Shown piece by piece: positions 54,926 to 62,453 of a stretch of DNA of 64,000 bases. The DNA lies in assembly GCA_944372575.1 (NCBI GenBank), contig CALVZS010000004.1:48926-112925 (forward strand), given 5' to 3'. This stretch comes from an uncultured Clostridia bacterium (GTDB taxonomy: Bacteria; Bacillota; Clostridia; Christensenellales; Borkfalkiaceae). The notes beneath the pieces are model-generated. The model searched no databases. It saw nothing but the letters and a program-made list of their open reading frames with translations, and was not told the DNA's origin. Numbering within the stretch: the stretch's first letter is position 1; every line of letters begins with the position of its first letter. A program made the position numbers and the translations under genes.

Positions 54926-56437
54926 ATGGCGGAAGAACAAAGAGAGAAGAAAAAATTCACCGACCGCGTGAAGGCATGGTACGGCCACGTCACGCATAAG
55001 GACGATCCGCACTACATCTCCGGCAAAGAGGCGCGCCGCATCGCGCGCGAGAACTTCAAGATCACGCGTGAGTACGAGAAGAAAAAGCGCCGCCACGTCA
55101 ACGAGGAAGAGTACCTCACGCAGATGAAGAACGACGACAATATCCTCGAGATCGAGGATCTGCGCACCTACTTCTTCACGGACGCGGGCGTTGCCAAATC
55201 GGTGGACGGCGTGTCCTTTGAAGTTCCCAAGAAGTCGGTCGTCGGCGTCGTCGGCGAGTCGGGCTGCGGCAAGTCGGTCACGTCACTCTCCGTCATGCAG
55301 CTCGTGCAGGCGCCGCAGGGGCAGATCGTGGGCGGTTCCATCCGCTTTGCCTCGCAGGACTACAAGCGCGGCGAGGACGGCAAGCCCATTCCCGTCTGGG
55401 AGTATGAGCCCGTCGGAACGCGCGCGCCCGTCACGGAGCCGCTGCTCGATCAAAAGGGCAGGCCGGTGCTCGATAAAAAGACCGGAACGCCGCTCGTGCG
55501 CGCGACGGGGGAGTACCGCACCGTGGAGGAGGCGACCGTCATCCGCACCGAGCCCGCGCTCGGAAAGAAGGGGGAGGCCGTGCTGGATAAGGACGGTTCA
55601 CCGCTTCTGCGCCTTGTGCAGGCGAAGGACGGCAACGGGTTCCCCGCCTTTGAAACGGCGGAAAAGGTATTCGATATCGCCAAGATGCCCACAAGCGCCA
55701 TGCAGCGCATCCGCGGCAAGGAGATCTCCATGATCTTCCAGGAGCCGATGACCAGCCTCAATCCGCTCTTCACCATCGGCAATCAGCTGGACGAAGTCGT
55801 TCTCCTGCACACGCCCGGTGCGGACAAGGAACTTGCCAAGAAGCGCTCCATCGAGATGCTCAACCTCGTCGGCATCGCCATGCCGGAGAACGTGTACAAG
55901 TGCTACCCGCACGAGCTCTCGGGCGGAATGCGTCAGCGCGTGATGATCGCCATGGCGCTCGCCTGCAATCCCAAGCTCATCATCGCGGACGAGCCGACCA
56001 CGGCGCTGGACGTCACCATTCAGGCGCAGGTACTCGACCTTCTCAAGGAGATCAAGGAGAAGATCAACGGCTCCATCATGCTCATCACGCACGATCTGGG
56101 CGTCATTGCGGGCATGGCGGACTACGTCGTCGTCATGTATGCGGGACGCATCATTGAAAAGGGTACGGTGGAGGATATCTTCGACCGGCCCATGCATCCC
56201 TACACGATCGGCCTGCAGAAGAGCAAGCCCGTCATCAACAAGGACGTCGATACGCTCTACAGCATCCACGGGCAGGTTCCCAATCCCATCGATATGCCCG
56301 ATTACTGCTATTTCAGGGATCGGTGCGACCTGTGCGTCAAGGAGTGCAGCGGGGAATACCCGCCCCTTGTGCAGGTCTCGCCCACACATTTTGTGGCGTG
56401 CTACCGCGCCCATGAGAAGAAGGAGGGGAAGGCATGA
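54926..56437 (+). CDS. oppD: Oligopeptide ABC transporter ATPase OppD with extension and insertion
   Basis: A 503-residue ATPase; normal OppD has about 330-350. A charged 70-residue N-terminal extension precedes ILEIEDLRTYF. Walker A GESGCGKS is at 110-117, Q-loop FQEPMTSLNP at 271-280, signature LSGGMRQR at 331 and Walker B LIIADEP near 351; the oligopeptide-transporter C-terminal domain has cysteines in CYFRDRCDLCVKEC. Between Walker A and the Q-loop about 100 extra residues (146-250) hold several turns of the type DQKGRPVLDKKTGTPL and GKKGEAVLDKDGSPLL. All catalytic motifs are intact. It is coupled to oppF by a four-base overlap. Confidence 0.93.
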   Translation: MAEEQREKKKFTDRVKAWYGHVTHKDDPHYISGKEARRIARENFKITREYEKKKRRHVNEEEYLTQMKNDDNILEIEDLRTYFFTDAGVAKSVDGVSFEVPKKSVVGVVGESGCGKSVTSLSVMQLVQAPQGQIVGGSIRFASQDYKRGEDGKPIPVWEYEPVGTRAPVTEPLLDQKGRPVLDKKTGTPLVRATGEYRTVEEATVIRTEPALGKKGEAVLDKDGSPLLRLVQAKDGNGFPAFETAEKVFDIAKMPTSAMQRIRGKEISMIFQEPMTSLNPLFTIGNQLDEVVLLHTPGADKELAKKRSIEMLNLVGIAMPENVYKCYPHELSGGMRQRVMIAMALACNPKLIIADEPTTALDVTIQAQVLDLLKEIKEKINGSIMLITHDLGVIAGMADYVVVMYAGRIIEKGTVEDIFDRPMHPYTIGLQKSKPVINKDVDTLYSIHGQVPNPIDMPDYCYFRDRCDLCVKECSGEYPPLVQVSPTHFVACYRAHEKKEGKA

Positions 56438-57546
56438 AGAAGACAGAATCGGCCGCGGAAACGCAGTTTGAGCACAACCCCGCCAACATTCTGGAAGTGC
56501 GCGACCTCAAAAAACATTTCCTCATCCGCAAGGAGTGGAAGATCGTCGGCGAGACGAAGCCGGCAAAGAACAAAGAGGGCGAACCCATCTTCGACGAGAC
56601 CGGCGCGCCCGTCGTAAAGACGCGCCATAAGATCGAGTACCAGAAAACGTACACAAAGGCTGTGGACGGCGTCTCCTTCGACGTTCCCTACGGACAGACG
56701 CTGGGCATCGTCGGCGAGTCGGGCTGCGGCAAGTCCACGATGGGCAGGAGCATCCTGCGCCTGCACGACATCACGGCGGGCAAAGTGTACTTTGAGGGGC
56801 AGGACATCACCTCGCTCAAGGGCAAGGCGATGCGCGCCCTGCGCCCGCAGATGCAGATCGTCTTTCAGGATCCCTATTCCAGCCTGCCGCCCAGGATGCC
56901 CGTCGGCGAGATCATCGGGGAGGCGGTCAAAGTCCACAACATCGTGCCGCGCGCGGAGTACCGTGACTATATCATCTCCGTCATGCGCAAGTGCGGCCTG
57001 CAGGACTTCTATTTCGACCGCTACCCGCACGAGTTCTCGGGCGGTCAGCGCCAGCGTATCTGCATTGCGCGCGCGCTCGCGCTCAATCCCAAGTTTGTCG
57101 TCTGCGATGAGCCGGTATCCGCGCTCGACGTGTCCATTCAGGCGCAGATCGTCAACCTTCTGAAAGAGCTGCAGGATCACATGAAGCTCACCTATCTGTT
57201 CATCTCGCACGATCTTTCCGTCGTGCAGCACATCTCGGACAGGGTGGGGGTCATGTATCTGGGCAACTTCGTGGAGATGGGGGACAAGAAGGACATCTTC
57301 GCCAATCCCATGCATCCCTACACGCAGGCGCTCTTCTCCGCCGTACCCGTCCCCGATCCGCACTACAAGGTCAAGCGCATCATTCTGCAGGGGGATATTC
57401 CCAGCCCTGCCAATCCGCCCAAGGGATGCAAGTTCCATACGCGCTGCTCGCGCTGCATGGACATCTGCAAGGAAGTCGCGCCCAAGTTCATCGACTACGG
57501 CAACGGGCACCTGTGCGCGTGCCACCTCTATTCTCAGGAGCCGTGA
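56434..57546 (+). CDS. oppF: Oligopeptide ABC transporter ATPase OppF with N-terminal insertion
   Basis: A 370-residue ATPase. Walker A GESGCGKS is at 94-101, Q-loop VFQDPYSSLPPRMPV near 143, signature FSGGQRQRI near 203 and Walker B FVVCDEPVSALD near 225. Instead of the usual short loop before YTKAVDGVSFDV, about 30 extra residues at 40-68 include NKEGEPIFDETGAPVVKT, the same type of turn as the OppD insertion. The C-terminal domain ends with CKFHTRCSRCMDIC and a final cysteine-rich CACHL. It pairs with OppD to power import. Confidence 0.94.
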   Translation: MKKTESAAETQFEHNPANILEVRDLKKHFLIRKEWKIVGETKPAKNKEGEPIFDETGAPVVKTRHKIEYQKTYTKAVDGVSFDVPYGQTLGIVGESGCGKSTMGRSILRLHDITAGKVYFEGQDITSLKGKAMRALRPQMQIVFQDPYSSLPPRMPVGEIIGEAVKVHNIVPRAEYRDYIISVMRKCGLQDFYFDRYPHEFSGGQRQRICIARALALNPKFVVCDEPVSALDVSIQAQIVNLLKELQDHMKLTYLFISHDLSVVQHISDRVGVMYLGNFVEMGDKKDIFANPMHPYTQALFSAVPVPDPHYKVKRIILQGDIPSPANPPKGCKFHTRCSRCMDICKEVAPKFIDYGNGHLCACHLYSQEP

Positions 57547-57547
57547 C

Positions 57548-57805
57548 ATGAAACGCAAAAACAAGCCGCTCCCCGCATGGGATGACGGCAGAACGGTCGC
57601 CAATATGAACGTCGAGGGGATGCCCTGGTACCGCCCCGACAGCGGGAAGGAAGTCAAGGAAGAGGACAAGCCGACGCGCAGGGAAAAGCGCGCCATGATC
57701 CGCGCGGGGTATCTTGCATATCTTCCGCGCATCCTCGCCATCCTGTTCGGGTTTGGGCTGACGATTTTCCTGCTCTGGCTCTGGCTGAACGGCTGGCAGC
57801 TCTGA
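57548..57805 (+). CDS. Small single-pass membrane protein at the end of the opp operon
   Basis: An 85-residue protein starting one base after the oppF stop. The first 53 residues are charged and proline-containing (PAWDDGRTVANMNVEGMPWYRP). A single membrane helix covers about 58-82 (LAYLPRILAILFGFGLTIFL) and ends in WLWLNGWQL. No family recognised. The tight spacing and the terminator directly after it place it firmly in the transporter operon; it may help assemble or regulate the transporter. Confidence 0.75.
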   Translation: MKRKNKPLPAWDDGRTVANMNVEGMPWYRPDSGKEVKEEDKPTRREKRAMIRAGYLAYLPRILAILFGFGLTIFLLWLWLNGWQL

Positions 57806-57807
57806 AC

Positions 57808-57836
57808 GGATCCCGCGTTCCGCGCGGGATCCTTTT
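57808..57836 (+). terminator. Terminator of the protease-Opp operon
   Basis: GGATCCCGCG at 57808-57817 pairs perfectly with CGCGGGATCC at 57823-57832, followed by TTTT. Confidence 0.85.
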
Positions 57837-57941
57837 ATATTCTGCACGCTTTTCTTTGGGACGCCGGACGCAAAATTTTCCTTTCTCGGGCGGAAACGCG
57901 CGCAAAACACACAATTTTCATTCCGAAACCGCCCAAACCAC

Positions 57942-57970
57942 TTGACGGATTGTGTTTTTCAAGGTAAAAT
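57942..57970 (+). promoter_or_regulatory. Promoter of the cyclophilin-like lipoprotein gene
   Basis: TTGACG at 57942-57947, 17-base spacer, TAAAAT at 57965-57970. Start codon at 57999, with TTGGAGA upstream. Confidence 0.8.
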
Positions 57971-57998
57971 AAAGAAGAATCGTTTGGAGACAGATATC

Positions 57999-58916
57999 AT
58001 GAAAAAGAAAATTTTGCACCGTGCGTTTGCGTTAGGCACCACAGCTCTCATTGCGGCGGCATCGCTTGCGATGTTTACCGGCTGTACGACGTCCAATAAT
58101 CCCGAAGTCACGATCACGTACACCTTCAACGGGGAGGACTATGAGGTGGATTACCGCCTCTCGCGCATCGATGCGCCCAGAACGGTACAGCACTTCATTG
58201 AGCTTGCCGATGCGGGCTTCTATGACGGACTGGTCATCCACGACTATCAGTCGAGCGCCATGTATACGGGCGGCTATCGTCTGGTGGATGCGAACGGGGA
58301 CGGCGATCTCGATACCTTGGAAGAGATCAACTATCTCGAAACCGTGCAGAACCTTGAACGGGAGCAGGGCATCACGTTCACGCAGTCCGTCTGGCAGGAT
58401 GAGGAGCGCACTGTACCGCTCTACTCAGTCTATGGTGAATTTGCCGCCAATGGGGTCGAGCAGGAGAACGGCAGGGAGCTCTCCGCCGGCGCCGGCTCGC
58501 TGGTCATGTACTATACCGACAAGGGTTCGGGCAACGAGCAGGTCTGCGTCCAGCGTGTGGACGGCGGCGCGGACAACGACGGCGAAGAATATCAGATGCT
58601 CGGCTACAAGTATAACAGCGCCACCTCCCTGTTCTATACCTTCACGGGGGAGAATGTCTCGAATACCAGTTCCTACTGCGTATTCGGCACGGCGGTCAAC
58701 TATACGGAACAGATGACGAACGGCCTGCTTGCCGCAATCAACGAATACATCGATACGCTGGATGATGACGAGACGTTCACGACCTCCCTCACCAATCAGA
58801 AGCTTAACACCTACGATCCTTTCCGCTCCATTCAGACGGCAGGACTCACGGCAGACTTTGAGACGCCCATCGACATGCCCATCATCGTCAAATCGGTCGT
58901 CGTCACGAAATACTGA
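57999..58916 (+). CDS. Cyclophilin-like lipoprotein, probably degenerate peptidyl-prolyl isomerase
   Basis: A 305-residue lipoprotein with signal peptide and lipobox MFTGC (Cys31). Residues 40-100 resemble the start of a cyclophilin domain: APRTVQHFIELADAGFYDGLVIHDY matches the usual APKTVxNFxxLxxxGFYDGxxFHR block. The catalytic Arg after the His is Asp here and the QGG block reads YTGG, so isomerase activity is doubtful. The rest keeps a fold-like pattern (GSLVMYYTDKGSGNEQ, YCVFGTAVNYTEQM) where cyclophilins have GxxxMA and VFGxVxxGM. As an outside chaperone it could fold the large secreted proteins coded next door. Single-gene unit. Confidence 0.75.
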   Translation: MKKKILHRAFALGTTALIAAASLAMFTGCTTSNNPEVTITYTFNGEDYEVDYRLSRIDAPRTVQHFIELADAGFYDGLVIHDYQSSAMYTGGYRLVDANGDGDLDTLEEINYLETVQNLEREQGITFTQSVWQDEERTVPLYSVYGEFAANGVEQENGRELSAGAGSLVMYYTDKGSGNEQVCVQRVDGGADNDGEEYQMLGYKYNSATSLFYTFTGENVSNTSSYCVFGTAVNYTEQMTNGLLAAINEYIDTLDDDETFTTSLTNQKLNTYDPFRSIQTAGLTADFETPIDMPIIVKSVVVTKY

Positions 58917-58927
58917 GGATATGACAG

Positions 58928-58955
58928 AATCCGCTGCTCCGGCAGCGGATTTTTT
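58928..58955 (+). terminator. Terminator after the cyclophilin-like gene
   Basis: AATCCGCTGC at 58928-58937 pairs perfectly with GCAGCGGATT at 58942-58951, then a T-run. Confidence 0.88.
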
Positions 58956-58999
58956 CTTAGAAAAAGTGTCTGCGCATCCGGAGCGGACGCGGGCGGGCG

Positions 59000-59872
59000 T
59001 CAGAGCGGAGCGAGATTGCTCACCTTGCCGTCCTCGAGCGTGACGCAAAAGTCCCGCACGTCATAGACGCGCGGGCGGCGCTCATAGACGATGCCGACGC
59101 GCCCGCTGTCACGGTAGACGGCGGCGGTGAACTTTCCCAGATACTGCCGCAGGAGCTCCGATTTCGGGGCGAGGGAGGGCGCGAGGTAGGGGGTCGGGTC
59201 AAAGCCCGCCAGCACGCTCTCCAGCAGTGCAAGGGCGATCGTCGCCTCCTGCGGCTCGCGTGCGGAGAGGAGGCTGCACGAGGCGAGTTTTCCGTTTTCG
59301 TAGCGGCAGCGCATCCGGTGGGCAAGGCTGTCATGCAGGGGGACTTCCGCCGTGATCGTTCTGCCGCGCTCCGTCACGACTCCGTCCGAGAGGACGGCAA
59401 GCGATCCGGTTCGGTCGAGCAGGGCAAACATGCCATCCCCCTCCAGAAGCAGGCACTCTCCGGCGGGCGAGACGCGGCAGCGCTCGAAGGCGAAGGGCAG
59501 GGGGATGACGCTGTGCGTCTGCCCGTGTTCGTAGCGGAGCAGCACGCGGCCCTGCAGGCAGAGCGTGAGCTCGCTCTCCGCCACGCGCTTCTGCCAGAGG
59601 ATGTGCAGCGTCGGGTCGGCGTACACAAACCCTCTTAGTCGCACGGCGACCTTTCCGCCGCAGAAGTAGAGTTCCGTCTCTTCGGGCGGATCGAAGAGGA
59701 ACGCCTCGTCAAAGCGGAAGCGCACGGGAACGCACCGCGCCGCCTTGAATTCGCAGAACACGCCGTCGAGCGGGGCAAGCTCCACCGAGCGCTCAAATCC
59801 GTCCACCGGCCCGAGGTGGATGCCGTTGACAAAAAAGGCGCAGGGAAGATCGGATAAAAAATACACACGCAT
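59000..59872 (-). CDS. Protein of unknown function
   Basis: A 290-residue soluble protein, no signal peptide, not recognised. It is rich in short beta-strand-like segments (FFVNGIHLGPVDGFERSVEL, LLRYEHGQTHSVIPL, GRVGIVYERRPRVYDV) and in phenylalanine, arginine and cysteine. It converges on the cyclophilin-like gene and diverges from the next gene. On the minus strand a TTGACA (complement of 59906-59911) lies 33 bases before the start, but the -10 is poor. AGAGAG precedes the ATG. Codon use and long frame support a real gene. Confidence 0.7.
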   Translation of the reverse strand: MRVYFLSDLPCAFFVNGIHLGPVDGFERSVELAPLDGVFCEFKAARCVPVRFRFDEAFLFDPPEETELYFCGGKVAVRLRGFVYADPTLHILWQKRVAESELTLCLQGRVLLRYEHGQTHSVIPLPFAFERCRVSPAGECLLLEGDGMFALLDRTGSLAVLSDGVVTERGRTITAEVPLHDSLAHRMRCRYENGKLASCSLLSAREPQEATIALALLESVLAGFDPTPYLAPSLAPKSELLRQYLGKFTAAVYRDSGRVGIVYERRPRVYDVRDFCVTLEDGKVSNLAPL

Positions 59873-59973
59873 CTCTCTTTTTGTATGTATAGGACAGAAA
59901 AATTATGTCAACAATTTATGCGCAAAGGGGCCGCCCGTATCTGCGGGCAGGGACTTTTCCAAAGGAGAGAGAC

Positions 59974-60546
59974 ATGAATAAGATCAACGGCTATACGGAA
60001 GAGGAAGCGACGGGGCTGATCGAATACATCTATTGCGGGCGGAATGCGGGCAAGACGCTCTCCTATCTCTTTGAGACGTACGGCAGGGCGCACAACCGCG
60101 CCAAGGGCAGCGTGCGCAACTACTACTACGCCTTTTTGAAGAACCGGAGCGACGAGCGCGTGCAGCGCATCCTCGCGGGCAAGAACCTCACGGCGGGAGA
60201 GATCCGGCCGTTTACCGAGGAAGAGACGGACGAGATGCTCAGGAAGGTACTCACGGAAAAGAGCAAGGGGATGTCGGTGCGGCGCGCCATCCGCAACGTC
60301 TCGCACGGGGATGAAAAGCTCATGCTGCGGATGCAGAACAAGTACCGCAACCTTTTAAAAAAGCAGCCCGAACGGGTGCGCCGCGCGGCGCAGGAGGCGG
60401 GCATCCCCGAGGAGAAGAGCTTTCTGCAGCGTAGGCTGGAGCGGGAGATCGACGCGCTCTATGAGCGCATCGCCGCCGACCTGAAGGAGGAGAACGCCCG
60501 CCTGCGCGCAGAACTGGAAAAAATACGCAGCGTGAAGGGAGAATAA
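59974..60546 (+). CDS. Protein with two SANT/Myb-like segments and a C-terminal coiled coil; possible DNA-binding regulator
   Basis: A 190-residue basic protein. Residues 5-55 (YTEEEATGLIEYIYCGRN...AKGSVRNYYYAFLKN) and 75-130 (FTEEETDEMLRKVL...MQNKYRNLLKKQ) are two helical repeats that begin with an aromatic-TEEE turn and end in an RNYYY or KYRNLL helix, like SANT/Myb repeats of clostridial proteins of unknown function. Residues 140-188 are heptad-rich and likely form a coiled coil (LEREIDALYERIAADLKEEN). AAAGGAGAGA precedes the chosen ATG at 59974. DNA binding is an inference from repeat shape and charge. Confidence 0.75.
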   Translation: MNKINGYTEEEATGLIEYIYCGRNAGKTLSYLFETYGRAHNRAKGSVRNYYYAFLKNRSDERVQRILAGKNLTAGEIRPFTEEETDEMLRKVLTEKSKGMSVRRAIRNVSHGDEKLMLRMQNKYRNLLKKQPERVRRAAQEAGIPEEKSFLQRRLEREIDALYERIAADLKEENARLRAELEKIRSVKGE

Positions 60547-60599
60547 AGGGCAGGTACCTTCACAAACTGAAAACAGCGGATCTGCCGCGGGAGGAAGGT

Positions 60600-60794
60600 A
60601 TGGAAAAAATGTTTTGTCTGGGGCTGGTGTTCGGCATGGTGGGCGGTGCGCTCATCGTCGCCAACAGCTATAAGGCGCGCGCGCTCGTTAAAAAGAGCCA
60701 GGCGGAGCTGTTGGAAAAGGTGGACAGCATGATGGACGAGCGCCTCAAGGAGATGTCCGGCAAAGAGGCGACATCCGAGAAAAAGCCCGGCTGA
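60600..60794 (+). CDS. Small membrane-tethered protein of unknown function
   Basis: A 64-residue protein. An N-terminal membrane helix (FCLGLVFGMVGGALIVANSY) is followed by a charged helix of about 40 residues. The shape recalls YtxH-like short stress proteins, without a firm match. GGAGGAAGG is a good ribosome binding site; it lies 53 bases after the SANT-like gene and ends before a terminator. Confidence 0.68.
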   Translation: MEKMFCLGLVFGMVGGALIVANSYKARALVKKSQAELLEKVDSMMDERLKEMSGKEATSEKKPG

Positions 60795-60826
60795 GGGGGA
60801 CGCCGGATCGGGCGGCTCCCTTTCCG

Positions 60827-60854
60827 ATCGGCGCCTTCGGGCGCCGATTTTTTT
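60827..60854 (+). terminator. Terminator upstream of the RuvX fusion gene
   Basis: ATCGGCGCC at 60827-60835 pairs perfectly with GGCGCCGAT at 60840-60848 around TTCG, then seven T. Confidence 0.92.
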
Positions 60855-60865
60855 GCGTGCAGCCC

Positions 60866-60894
60866 TTTACTTTGCGCGCAGAATATGGTATAAT
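60866..60894 (+). promoter_or_regulatory. Promoter of the RuvX-DUF1292 gene (leaderless arrangement)
   Basis: TTTACT at 60866-60871, 17-base spacer, TATAAT at 60889-60894 preceded by TGG. The start ATG at 60901 begins exactly six bases after the -10. Confidence 0.82.
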
Positions 60895-60900
60895 CCGGGT

Positions 60901-61686
60901 ATGACAGAACAGATCGCCGCATTCGACGTGGGGGATCGGCGCGTGGGGGTCGCGTTCAGCGATCCCTTCGGCGGATACGCCATCCCCTCCGATACCTATT
61001 TCCGCACGGGGGACTTTGGCCGCGACGTGTGCGCGCTCGCCGACATTGTGCGGGCGCGGGGCGTGCGCTCCGTGGTGGTGGGGCTGCCCCTCAATGAGGA
61101 CGGCTCCGAGAGCGTCCAGAGCGAAAAGACCCGCCGCTTTGCCGCCGCGCTCGAGGGGGAGGGGCTTTCCGTCGTGTTGGAGGACGAGCGCTACACCACG
61201 CGCGCCGCGCGGGGGGATCTCAAGGAGATGGGCGTCTCGCAGAGGCGCGACAAGAGGAAAAAGCAGGTGGACTCCATCGCCGCGGCGTACATCCTGGAGA
61301 GCTATCTTGCAAAAAACAGACAAGGAGAACATATTATGAAAGAGGAACGCAACGACTATACCGAGGACGACAACATCGTTGAACTTGTGGACGACGAGGG
61401 CAATTCCTTCCACTTCGAGCACCTGATGACGTTCGAGTACAAGGGACAGTGGTACTGCGCGCTCACCGAACTCAAGGAGGCCGCCGAGGAGGGCGGGGAG
61501 GACGAGGAGGAATCGGAGGAGGTCGCCATCTACCGCATCGAGGGGGACGAGGACAACGAGCAGCTCGTGCAGATCGAGGATGACGACGAACTGGACGAGG
61601 TATTCGCCGAATTCTGCACGCAGTATGAGGACTTCGAGGACGCCGATGAGGCCGCCCGCCTGGACGGCGCAGATGATCCGGAATGA
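60901..61686 (+). CDS. ruvX: Fused RuvX (YqgF) Holliday-junction resolvase-like protein and DUF1292 domain
   Basis: A 261-residue frame. Residues 1-140 are a complete RuvX: AAFDVGDRRVGVAFSDPFG, VVVGLPLNEDGSES, VLEDERYTTRAA and KQVDSIAAAYILESYL. RuvX acts in pre-16S rRNA 5' processing. Residues 146-261 are a complete DUF1292 protein (NIVELVDDEGNSFHFEHLMTF) with an acidic end. These are normally two adjacent genes. Here no stop separates them: CAA at 61321-61323 stands where a TAA would have ended RuvX. The ribosome binding site AAGGAG (61322-61327) and ATG (61336) of the DUF1292 gene are intact, so both a fusion and a free DUF1292 protein may be made. No ribosome binding site precedes the first ATG. 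Confidence 0.88.
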   Translation: MTEQIAAFDVGDRRVGVAFSDPFGGYAIPSDTYFRTGDFGRDVCALADIVRARGVRSVVVGLPLNEDGSESVQSEKTRRFAAALEGEGLSVVLEDERYTTRAARGDLKEMGVSQRRDKRKKQVDSIAAAYILESYLAKNRQGEHIMKEERNDYTEDDNIVELVDDEGNSFHFEHLMTFEYKGQWYCALTELKEAAEEGGEDEEESEEVAIYRIEGDEDNEQLVQIEDDDELDEVFAEFCTQYEDFEDADEAARLDGADDPE

Positions 61687-62372
61687 GACACGGCAACGGG
61701 AACGTTGTCGGAAACGGGCAGTACTTCTGGCTTGCCGTACTCATCGTCGCGGGGCTTGCGGCGATCTTGATCGCCTTGGGCGCGGGGAAACCGTGGGGCA
61801 AGTCCGCGGTCATCTGGACGATTGCCGCCGTCCTGGCGCTGCTGATCGTCTATGAGCTCGCCTATGTGCTTTTGCGCCGACGCATCGCCGCATGGACTGC
61901 GCAGGGCGAATATCTGAAGGCGCTCGCGCTTGCCGTCCGCCTGTCCAAGTGGTATTACGGCGGTCGGAACGCAAGCGCGCATCATGCGGCCGCGGCAAAT
62001 ATCCTCTTTCAGATGGAGGAGGACGAGCGCTTTCGGCAGGAGACAGAGCAGATCACCGCGCCGCGCTTCCTGTTTTTGAAGTTCGCGTTCCGCACGCTTG
62101 GATGTCTCGTAAACCGTGACGTTTCCGCCGCCCGCGAGGCACTCCAGCGTTTTTGGGCGGAGCGTCCGCGGGGAACATGGAAGGAACAGGGCAGCCGCTT
62201 GACAGCGTTTCTCAACGTCATCGACCCGTCCTGCCCGGAGGATCGCGGGCCGCTCATCGCCTCGCTCCTGCGCACCACCCCCAATCGGCGCGTACGCAAG
62301 TTCCTTCTGGAAGAGCAGTCCCGCCTTGCAGCCGCTTCGTCAACCGAGATTTTGCCAACGCCTGCGCCGTGA
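61683..62372 (+). CDS. Membrane protein of unknown function with two N-terminal helices
   Basis: A 229-residue protein overlapping the previous stop by four bases. Two membrane helices lie near residues 13-34 and 40-63. The cytosolic remainder is helical and resembles a TPR-like array (GEYLKALALAVRLSKWYYGGR, AAANILFQMEEDERFRQE, LFLKFAFRTLGCLVNRD). No family recognised. It is the last gene of the RuvX unit and ends before the terminator that overlaps the perR promoter. Confidence 0.72.
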   Translation: MRHGNGNVVGNGQYFWLAVLIVAGLAAILIALGAGKPWGKSAVIWTIAAVLALLIVYELAYVLLRRRIAAWTAQGEYLKALALAVRLSKWYYGGRNASAHHAAAANILFQMEEDERFRQETEQITAPRFLFLKFAFRTLGCLVNRDVSAAREALQRFWAERPRGTWKEQGSRLTAFLNVIDPSCPEDRGPLIASLLRTTPNRRVRKFLLEEQSRLAAASSTEILPTPAP

Positions 62373-62425
62373 CTGCACGGGCATTTGGCGTGCAGAGGAA
62401 TTCATTTTTTTCATAGATTTTTTGC

Positions 62426-62453
62426 AGAGAAGGCTTGACAGCCTTCTCTTTTT
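62426..62453 (+). terminator. Terminator whose loop is the -35 of the perR promoter
   Basis: AGAGAAGGC at 62426-62434 pairs perfectly with GCCTTCTCT at 62441-62449. The six-base loop is TTGACA, the -35 element of the next promoter, and the following T-run lies in its spacer. Confidence 0.8.
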
